Source: Xiphydria camelus (lineage: Eukaryota > Arthropoda > Insecta > Hymenoptera > Xiphydriidae). Taken from it: a stretch of 64,000 nt of DNA. This document shows, piece by piece, positions 53,930 to 61,327 of this stretch (position 1 is its first letter; the number at the start of each line of letters is the position of its first letter). Both the position numbers and the translations under genes were made by a program. Under the pieces are notes generated by a model, which saw only the letters and a list, made by a program, of their open reading frames with translations, ran no database searches and had not been told where the DNA came from. Location: positions 11,023,431-11,087,430 of the forward strand of contig OY783200.1 of the NCBI GenBank assembly GCA_963678675.1, read 5' to 3'.

Positions 53930-54921
53930 TTTGAGGTTGTGAAAATGCTTTGAAAAAATCGCTTTTGCAAACTGCCTTCAAAGTTTCTATGATAGGAACG
54001 TAATGGAAAAAAAATGTCTTTATTTCCTACATTTTCCAGATGAATTTTTTGGGGTGAAACGTAAGGAAAATGTGTCCTGTAGAAGTTGTGTCTTTTGCAG
54101 GCGCTGTCAAGCTGTCTATTGATTTTTGAAAATGAGTGTGATGCTGCGAAATCCTTAGCAATTTGACTCGACTTCTCAATGGAAATATTTTCTTTTTGCA
54201 GTAATATTTTTAGAGTCGCGATTGACAGTTCCTGACCTTGGCTGTGCACATTCTCCATTTCTTGCGTAATATGATTAACTGTTGAAATTGGAATGAGAAA
54301 TTTACTTTCAAATTTCAAATAAAAACTCGCCAAATTTAAGCGAAACAATTCCTCGTAGAAATCTTTGCTTTCATTCTCATTAATATCTTCATTCCTCGAT
54401 TCTTCTTCGCTCAGTTCGACTTGCTGCGATAACATTTCTTGGGAACTATGGTTGCTCGAGAAATTTTTTTCAGATGAAGAAGATGCTGCAAAAAACATTG
54501 ACTTTTTGGGCGAATCATTTCGATGGTATTTGGACAAATGTCCTGTAAACGACTGAACACGTTCATACGTTTTTGAACATTGTTCAAACGGGCATTGAAT
54601 TACTACACTGTTCTTCAAATGATTTTTCAGGTGCTTCAAATAATCTTTCCCGCTATTAAACACTTTTTCACAAATCGGCACGTGACAGACAAATTGAGCA
54701 TTATAATTGGCCAGGCTGTATATTTTTTGGGGAACATCCTCCGTTTTTACAAAAACTCGGTGTTTGCGAATTAAATGAACTCGCAATGACTTTTCATTTT
54801 TGAAAAACTTTAAACATTTCTCGTATCCGCAATGGTATTTCTCATCTACATTGCGGTGGAACAGACGATGCAGAAATAAAAGTACGAGTTTTTTATTTCC
54901 TAATATGTGTTTGGAAATCAA
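53926..54921 (-). CDS. N-terminal C2H2 zinc-finger part of the CACTA-like transposase
   Basis: 331 residues. Three C2H2 fingers are visible: C31/C36/H49/H54, C79/C84/H97/H101 and C110/C115/H128/H133, followed by an acidic, serine-rich linker and 'ENISIEKSSQIAKDFAASHS'. The start lies just inside the right terminus, and its first codons are conserved in the left-hand copy at 44300. The stop overlaps the start of the next frame (ATGA). Related proteins are single chains of roughly 900 residues as I remember them, so a one-base indel is more likely than two proteins. Confidence 0.65.
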   Translation of the reverse strand: MISKHILGNKKLVLLFLHRLFHRNVDEKYHCGYEKCLKFFKNEKSLRVHLIRKHRVFVKTEDVPQKIYSLANYNAQFVCHVPICEKVFNSGKDYLKHLKNHLKNSVVIQCPFEQCSKTYERVQSFTGHLSKYHRNDSPKKSMFFAASSSSEKNFSSNHSSQEMLSQQVELSEEESRNEDINENESKDFYEELFRLNLASFYLKFESKFLIPISTVNHITQEMENVHSQGQELSIATLKILLQKENISIEKSSQIAKDFAASHSFSKINRQLDSACKRHNFYRTHFPYVSPQKIHLENVGNKDIFFPLRSYHRNFEGSLQKRFFQSIFTTSK

Positions 54922-55104
54922 AACGAAATTTGTGATTTTTAAAGTTTTGTAGTGAATTCAAAGTTTGCTTATTAAAATTAAAAATGTATTTTTGAATTTC
55001 CTACACATCCGTATAGTGTCATATTGTGAAATCACAAACACTTCTAATGAGGGTGACGATGTTCGGTTTCTATATATGACTGGAGTCGACCGACACCAAT
55101 ATTG

Positions 55105-55250
55105 AAGAGTCGGTGGCTCAATTGGTAGAGTGCGATGCAGCTCGTCTTAAAGATCGCAGGTTCGAGTCCCGGTAGGGTATGAAAAAAAAACCGACACTAC
55201 TAGGCGGGTCGGCAGGTAGCAGTGTAAAGTCACTGCAGCGTGCGTTCCAT
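55105..55250 (+). mobile_element. tRNA-derived SINE, copy 2
   Basis: A box TGGCTCAATTGG (55114-55125) and B box GGTTCGAGTCC (55159-55169) are separated by about 33 bases. They are followed by an A-run and the body CCGACACTACTAGGCGGGTC, shared with the copy at 47165-47460. The 3' acceptor pairing of a real tRNA is absent. Confidence 0.75.
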
Positions 55251-55604
55251 TTTTAGGCTGAGTTAGTAGTGTATTGTGATTTCACAACACCTTATCTTTC
55301 GAATTTCACAGTACCGAAGCGCTTCTACTTTTCCACACAAAGTATTGTGATTTTAAAATACAACGATTTTGGAATTCCTAACACCATTACGCATTAGTTT
55401 CAATGTACACTCGTGTTTGTAAAAATGCTTCCATTACATTTATTGTGATTTCCTAATAGAAACTTCTAACACACAGTGTATTTGGAATGTATCATCCGCT
55501 GGTCGATATATCGACCATCCCGGGCTTTAAAATACAGTGCAAACAATATGATGTAAAATAGTATGACGTTGATAATTATCGATTGTGCTGGGTCGTCCCG
55601 GTCG

Positions 55605-55625
55605 TATCATCTGTATAAATATAAT
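55605..55625 (+). promoter_or_regulatory. TATA-like box upstream of the peptide gene
   Basis: TGTATAAATATAATATACG lies about 135 bases before the ATG of the peptide gene. Placement agrees with a leader of about 100 bases, but AT-rich DNA gives such motifs by chance. Confidence 0.35.
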
Positions 55626-55748
55626 ATACGTCAACAATACACGTCATCAAGGTGAGTATATATGTATGTAAGACAGTAAATGTCGAGTCAATCGACACAT
55701 AATATTCCAGTGGATCACATAGTCGTTTGTTGAAGGCAATTTGGAAAT

Positions 55749-55922
55749 ATGAAGTTCCTCGCATTTTTCGTACTGGTGCTGACAATCTTGGCGATCAGCG
55801 GGGTCAGTGAGGGTTCCACCCGGAATCCTTGTATCGGACACCAATGTTCCGCAGGAAAGGTTTGCAAGATCTCTACTCGACATCTAGATGGCCACGATAT
55901 TCACTTGCCATATTGCGATTGA
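55749..55922 (+). CDS. Small secreted cysteine-rich peptide
   Basis: A 57-codon intact ORF. Residues 1-22 (MKFLAFFVLVLTILAISGVS...) form a textbook signal peptide; cleavage probably follows SEG. The mature part has four cysteines (28, 33, 39, 56; spacing C-x4-C-x5-C-x16-C) and several histidines and lysines, so two disulfides are likely. It resembles small secreted or venom/antimicrobial-type peptides of Hymenoptera in size and layout, but I recognise no family. The ATG context is GAAATATG, a TATA-like box lies upstream, and AATAAA occurs at about 56046. It sits about 270 bases outside the end of the outer CACTA-like element. Confidence 0.6.
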   Translation: MKFLAFFVLVLTILAISGVSEGSTRNPCIGHQCSAGKVCKISTRHLDGHDIHLPYCD

Positions 55923-56043
55923 ATTTAGAAACATTGGAGAACACTAACAAATGAATGCCATACTGCATTCCATAAGTATACTTATATTATATAAGAAAGT
56001 ATACTTTCTAATAGATCAAAATATTTAAACTAATGAAGAAAGA

Positions 56044-56051
56044 TAATAAAA
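56044..56051 (+). terminator. Poly(A) signal for the peptide gene
   Basis: AATAAA about 120 bases after the stop codon, at a fitting distance for the peptide transcript. Confidence 0.4.
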
Positions 56052-56099
56052 TGGGTAAAATCTATTTCGTTGTGATTCTTTAATTAACATTTTTACCTC

Positions 56100-56158
56100 C
56101 CTAAGCCCTAAAGCCCTAAGTCCTAAGCCCTGAGCCTTAAGTCCTAAGTCCTAAAAAA
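56100..56158. repeat. Degenerate CCTAAG tandem repeat
   Basis: About eight imperfect units of CCCTAAG / TCCTAAG. Not the insect telomere motif. Confidence 0.8.
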
Positions 56159-56619
56159 GTATCGCGAAAATAATAGTTAATGCTGAAGCATTCATAAGGA
56201 TTGATTATACACCGAGCGTATAGGAATAATTTAGTTTAAGTTCGAATAGTTTTTATAAATATTGAGAATTTTTATTCAAGCACGGACTCGCCATGTAGAG
56301 TCATTTGGATTAAGTGTGTGCAGTGGATAAGTATTATACGCGGTTGAGTTTTCTGCGAACATACGCAGGCATACGCGTTTCGATGCTTCGCCTGAGTTTC
56401 GTGCAGGGAAAACGCTGTTTCGAAGGGTGGATCGAAAATCGAAGTGGCTTTGGTCTAATTTTTTTTTATGATGGTTGTAGGAATTTGAAATGAGTGGGTC
56501 GTAGGAATTTCTAATAAGTTGGATTTCTTGAAAATATGAAGCTGAAATTATGTATCAAGAGAAATTGCACTCTTTGTGCAGCTGTCGTTTTCCAGAACGA
56601 AGAAGATAGTTTCAATTTC

Positions 56620-56910
56620 TTCCTCTTATTCATCTCAGACTCATGTATTAAAATTTCCAGAGTAAGCAGGTCAATCGTTACTTCAACGAATCAACATCGC
56701 CTCAACTTCTTTCCTTAACTTATCTCAGACTGATCTGTTATAGTTTTGCAATAGCCAGCTCATATTCATTACTTTAACGAATCAATGTGTCACACCTATT
56801 TCTTCCTTTAATCGACCTCAGACTTATGTGGTTTCTTCTATGATTGACTCAGTTGTTATTTCAGCAAATCAACATGGCTTCATTTTCTTCTTTCATCGAA
56901 GTATTTTTCA
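56620..56910. repeat. Diverged tandem repeat, unit of about 100 bp, three copies
   Basis: Each unit contains TTCxTCTTTxxTTxATCTCAGACT, then ATTACTT(C/T)AACGAATCAA. Copies start near 56618, 56708 and 56800 and are well diverged. Confidence 0.65.
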
Positions 56911-56969
56911 TCGAAGCCCATAGATTCCAACAGCAAACACGGAAAATATATAAAGTGCAAGATTCCAGG

Positions 56970-57120
56970 CAATATACTTGAGTCAAAATAATATCACTCA
57001 CTAAATAACGTTAATTTTATTTCCAAAATGACATCAAGCGTCTTTCAGAATAGAGAGAATAATGAGGTTTTTTATCATTACTTTGTCATTTCTGAAAGAC
57101 ATTTGATGTCGCTTTGACAA
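56970..57120. mobile_element. Partial MITE related to 57132-57327
   Basis: It carries GTCAAAATAATATCACTCAC...AAATGACATCAAGCGTCTTT and the complementary AAAGACATTTGATGTC, but lacks the outer right terminus. Confidence 0.5.
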
Positions 57121-57131
57121 ACAAAATCACG

Positions 57132-57327
57132 CAACACACTTCAGTCAAAATAATATCACTCATTAAATAACGTGATATTTTTTTGTCTAAATGACATCAA
57201 CAGTGTCTAAGAAATGACAAAATAATGATGTGTTATCCTTGTTTTATCATTTCTGAAAGACTTTTGATGCCATTAAAAAAGAAGGCGTCATTTAATGAGT
57301 GACATTATTTTTTACTAAAGTGTGTTG
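57132..57327. mobile_element. 196-bp foldback MITE
   Basis: Termini CAACACACTTCAGTCAAAAT and its near complement at the right; the arms continue through TCACTCATTAAATAACG. Non-coding. Confidence 0.7.
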
Positions 57328-57815
57328 CTTGGAACGGAGATATAGAGTTAGGCAAATGAATCGTGTAAAGTGATTTTATCGTGACGATCGTAATGCCGTC
57401 ACAACAGTGACGTATATATAAACGCAAGCTTCGTACCTTCCACCGTGCGATAGTAGCAATATGCTAGGTGTCACCCTTGTAAACAGAGCATTCTGCTCGC
57501 CGGCCCTTTTACCACCGCGCGAAACGATGATGGATTGCTCTGTAACTTAACGAGAATATTCCAGCGGGGAAGTACCGATGGTGACGCGCGCGAGCGGAGA
57601 AAAACGAGCGCACCTCCCGTATTCCGCTCAGTCTCCCTCCATCGTACAGAGAACCGTCACCTACGATTAGGAGTTGTCGCTCTGAATTAACGCTCCTCCG
57701 CCGCGGCGCTCGACTTTTTCGTGTGGAATTATTTGTCCTTTCTTTCTCGCGGTACGATTTTACTGCTGTACCGTAAGTGCGAGTTTAATGGTGCCCATCC
57801 ACGTACAGGCGGACT

Positions 57816-58405
57816 GCAGTCCCGGACTGTGAGCGATCCCGCCTGCAGTCCAAATTTCGCCATACACGTACAGTTCGCCTGCAGTCCGTCGCCTGCAGTC
57901 CGTCGAAACTGTTAGAAAACTGTACGTGTGTGGCGGTTGATCTGCAGTCCAGGCCTGTCGTGCTAAACTTTTATTGATATAAAAAATTGTCTATCAGTTG
58001 CACTCCAGGGGCACCTGTACGGTACCCGGGCGGTTCGACGCTCTCATTCCACGGGCGGTTGATCCTTCCACTCGAGCGGCGCCTCTATGGCATTCGGGCG
58101 GTTTGGTACTCGGTATGTTTTATTTCCGATGTGCGAAAAGATTAGCGGTGCTGCTACAGTGCCGTCTACAATTAAAAAACGGAATCTGCAGGAAAAGTAA
58201 AAATGAGAAAATTGATGCTGCAGTCCCGAACTGCGAGCGATCCCGCCTTCAGTCCAAATTTCACCATACACGTACAGTTCGCCTGCAGTCCGTCGCCTGC
58301 AGTCCGTCGAAACTGTTGGAAAACTGTGCGTGTGTGGCGGTTGATCTGCAGTCCGGGCCTGTCGTGCCGAACTTTCATCGATGTTAAAAATTTTCTGTCA
58401 GTTCA
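57816..58405 (+). repeat. Direct repeat of about 190 bp, two copies
   Basis: CTGCAGTCCCGGACTGTGAG...CTGTCxGTTxxA and CTGCAGTCCCGAACTGCGAG... are more than 90% alike by eye, about 400 bases apart. Both are packed with GCCTGCAGTCCGTCG. Confidence 0.85.
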
Positions 58406-58554
58406 GGGGGGAGGAAACGTGATGGAGGGGGTGGAAAGAGGGAAGGGAAGGGGAGCGGCGGCGGCGGCTTCGCCCTGGCTGGCAGACGATTGGTGGGGGA
58501 CGGAGTTTTGAGTCGATCGTCGATCCGAAAAACTATTTTATATACTTAACTCTA

Positions 58555-59372
58555 GCAGCCCGTCCCGGCTTCGCACGGGTAGATTGTGGATTGATTTTGT
58601 CCGTCCACCACATTGTTAGCTACGGAAAAATCCTAAACCCTACTATCAAAAAGAATTTGTATAGGGCCCATAGTTTTCATGGTATGAAGCCGAACTGTAC
58701 TTGACCTTCAAAAAGTCCCGGTACGGCTGAATATCTCAGCGGGAAATCATTTTATAGAAACATTTTTCATACAAGACTTTTAGTATTCTTCCCGGGCTAC
58801 CCAATGGTCCTATTGGATTTGACCTTGACCATGACCTTCAAGGTTATATCAAGGTCAAATTAATTTTTTTTCGCGTTTAAATGTGTCCTTGACCATTTTT
58901 TTCATGTTACCTTTATTGTCAGCGGAGGTCAAATTTAGGTCAAGTATAGTTCGACTTTTTGAACACCCTGTATAAGATCTACTAACTCAGAAACCTTCGT
59001 GGATATGTGTCCAACTGTTCACCAAATTTTCATCGCAATCGGATGAACGGTTTAGGAAGGCATAATAATCATCCGTACCGGTACTTTTTGAACACCCTGT
59101 ATAAGATTTACTAACTCAGAAACCTTCGCGGGCATGCGTCCAACCATTCCGCAAAGTTTCATCGCAATCGGATGAACGGTTTAGGAAGGCATAATAATCA
59201 TCAGTACTGGTACTTTTTGAACACCCTGTATAAGATTTACTAACTCAGAAACCATCGCGGGCATGCGTCCAACCATTTCCCAAAATTTCATCGCAATCGG
59301 ATGAACGGTTTAGGAAGGCATAAGAGACATACAGACAGACAGACAAACATTCATTTTTATATATATAGATAG
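58555..59372 (+). mobile_element. LINE/SINE 3' fragment with 122-bp internal repeats
   Basis: It starts AGCCCGTCCCGGCTTCGCAC and ends ACAGACAGACAGACAAACAT...ATATATATAGAT, patterns I know from arthropod RTE-like tails. Between 58950 and 59320 a 122-bp unit (CTTTTTGAACACCCTGTATA...CGGATGAACGGTTTAGGAAG) is repeated three times. Confidence 0.55.
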
Positions 59373-59381
59373 AAGATAGAC

Positions 59382-59640
59382 TAGCTGACCCGGCGAACTT
59401 CGTACCGCCTCAGAATCAATAAATGTTATGTTAACTTAAAAACGAAATGTATTTTAATTATATTTAAACTAATTTAATTCACTTTACAGCAAGGCATTTG
59501 CTTTATTGAAACGAATCTCTATATTCTGCTATTCATCGCGGAGACAAATCCAAGAGTCAAAAGTCATAAAAATCTATCCAGCCGTTCTTTAGTTATAAAT
59601 TGTGTAACTAACCCGACTTTATTTTATATATACAGATAAA
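59382..59640 (+). mobile_element. Second RTE-like tail fragment
   Basis: Begins CTAGCTGACCCGGCGAACTT and ends ATCCAGCCGTTCTTTAGTT...ATATATACAGAT, a widespread insect repeat layout. Non-coding. Confidence 0.55.
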
Positions 59641-59705
59641 GAGATTCTTGTTACCAATAAAGGTACCTACTTCTCGAGTTTGCTAGGGTGAAATCAGAAA
59701 AACGA

Positions 59706-59981
59706 TTAATCTTCTTTGAATTTATCATTTCGAAGTTCTTTCGAAAAGTCAGTTGGTCTAGCTTGTTTTGGACCACAGATGACGTACTCGTAATCAGTTT
59801 TGAAACCTCCTCGCAACGAACACTCGTAATCTTTGACTGAAGGCAGAGAATACCGATGAAAAACTATATGTACACGTGGAGCATCAGAACTGTATAGAAT
59901 TTGTAGAATTTTCTTTGAAATATTGCCGAACGACTTTGGCACATCTTTAATACGACGAATTAAAAAAAAATCCATTAACAA
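59706..59981 (-). pseudogene. Transposon-associated protein fragment
   Basis: 91 residues with 'RVHIVFHRYSLPSVKDYECS', 'YVICGPKQARPTDFSKELRN' and 'DKFKE'. This resembles a common, functionally unknown motif (VxxVFDxYxxxSIKxxER ... GPxQxRP) in multicopy transposon proteins. It sits inside the Harbinger-like element. Confidence 0.45.
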
Positions 59982-60169
59982 TTACGACATCGATTGCGGG
60001 AGGTAACGTACTGTCATTTCGCAAAGTTTTCGTCATCCTTCAATTTCTGAGCCGTTGAAATGTGAGAAACGCGGTATTGCATCATACACAGTCAAACAGT
60101 GGTATCTACAATAACCGTCGGTGCACATACCGCTTTTTACCTAAGCAGTTAGCATATACCGCATTTAGA

Positions 60170-60720
60170 TTATCGAAATGTTAAAGGGTATAGCCGGATA
60201 AGCATATGAAAACTACCCCCGCTTGAATTTCTCGCTTGAATTAAAACGGAAGAAATCGTACTATTTGAATTCCCACTTCTTAATTTAATAAGAAATACAA
60301 CAACCGCTTGAAGCACTGATCGATTATCATTATCGCGCATAGAAGGAAGCATATTTCGTATTTCATTTATATTTTTATATGAGAAACCAGTCAGTAACTT
60401 CACTTGATCTTCAGGATAAGAGAAATTACTTATTATTCCTATAAGTAAAGAATCGCGGCCTTCAGCAAGATTATCTAACAATTTTTGTAGATCAGAGGTT
60501 TCTACAAAACTTGAATTAAAAATCACTTTTAAAAGGAACAGATCGTCTTCGTAGAACTTTTCTTTGATCAAATGATTTTTGCAGCATCGATTTCCAATAG
60601 GAATAAATACTCTTTGTTTAATATACGCTTGCTTTCGAGCTTTAAAAGGAAAATGACAGTTAATAATTCGATACGTTCGGATTGAATCTCTTCATTTCCA
60701 CGATGTAAATTAAATTCATA
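60170..60720 (-). pseudogene. DDE_Tnp_4-type transposase N-terminal fragment
   Basis: On the minus strand, 'KQAYIKQRVFIPIGNRCCKN', 'FYEDDLFLLKVIFN', 'LLTGFSYKNINEIRNMLPSM' and 'NRSVLQAVVVFLIKLRSGNS' match the start of Harbinger-related DDE_4 transposases (IFIPxxxRCCxxHL ... LTGLSxxxFxxL ... RSVxxAxxxFLxKLRxGLSN). The DDE catalytic part is missing. Confidence 0.6.
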
Positions 60721-60856
60721 ATCAGGATCATCTGTACATTGGCATTCTTTTACCTAAAAACGTTGCCGATTTCTCGTATGTCGATAACTTAACAACATAA
60801 TTATAAGGAACAAAATAAGCTTCCCTTTTCTCACAACCATGTTAAATATTAGACAC

Positions 60857-61107
60857 AAGGGGTATAGATGCAAAACCCGCCAAGTTCATTTTTGTCAAAT
60901 TTGAGGTAAATACGGGAATTTATTCTTTATAAGTACGTGCATAAGGTCTAACATAATTTAGGTGCAAATTCCACAATAAACCGTTAATAATAATATAAGG
61001 TAGAAAATATGCTTGCCAATGTAAGGCAATGGCCGTCTGCACCAGTTTTTGACGTTTCCTGTGAATTGCTATAAATGTGACTTGGCGGGTTTGGCATCTA
61101 TACCCCT
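60857..61107. mobile_element. AGGGGTATAGATG foldback MITE
   Basis: Termini AGGGGTATAGATGCAAAACC and its near complement, with GCCAAGT continuing the arms; inserted in the Harbinger-like element. Confidence 0.7.
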
Positions 61108-61327
61108 CATATATATCTCTTCTTCCAAACACAATTGATCGAACTGAACTGACTCATGAACTGTGCGTGTATGGCGAATCATCCGGCGGCCTGCAGTCCC
61201 TGGACTGTCCGGCGACGGCCTGCAGTCCGCAGAACTGTGCGTGTGTGGTCAATGACAGTTCGGGACTGCAGATCAGAACTGTCAGTCCACGGACTGCAGT
61301 CCGCCTGTACGTGGATGGGCACCATAA

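Larger units (their letters stand above)
45081..55047 (-). mobile_element. 10 kb CACTA-like element with two genes
   Basis: The left end CACTGTTAGAAGTTTCTATT matches the outer right end of the host copy. The right end (complement TTAGAAGTGTTTGTGATTTC) matches the outer left end of the host copy, lacking only the last CACTG. TGA is duplicated (45078-45080 and 55048-55050), and joining the flanks restores a motif (CTCATGAGGGTGACG) that also occurs at 44715-44735. Both genes run right to left: the transposase-type gene next to the right terminus, then an accessory gene. Later insertions are the PLE fragment (49680-50470), the 51 kb repeat and the CACTG insertion (46773-48202). Confidence 0.75.
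44164..55478 (+). mobile_element. Short CACTA-like element, split by a larger family member
   Basis: The outer left end CACTGTTAGAAGTGTTTGTG is the 5' terminus and the outer right end (complement of CACTGTGTGTTAGAAGTTTC) the 3' terminus of the same family as 45081-55047. Without that insertion this copy would be about 1.35 kb and non-coding. It also carries a SINE (55105-55250). Both ends are full of GTGATTTCACAA / AAATCACAA motifs, as in CACTA subterminal arrays. No clear target duplication. Confidence 0.65.
57789..61324 (-). mobile_element. Harbinger-like element with CTGCAGTCC subterminal arrays
   Basis: Perfect 35-bp inverted termini start TGGTGCCCATCCACGTACAG and are flanked by TAA (57786-57788 and 61325-61327). 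CTGCAGTCC occurs many times near both ends. The left 600 bases include a direct duplication of about 190 bp (57816-58010 and 58217-58405). Fragments of a transposase-type gene lie on the minus strand. Other insertions are an RTE-like LINE/SINE tail (58555-59640) and a MITE (60857-61107). Confidence 0.75.

Noticed and set aside
55105..55180. Possible functional tRNA gene
   Set aside because: A and B boxes are good but there is no acceptor stem, and the following body is shared with the second SINE copy.
58203..58511. 102-residue frame in the Harbinger-like element
   Set aside because: Derived from the CTGCAGTCC repeats; similar frames occur in each repeat copy.
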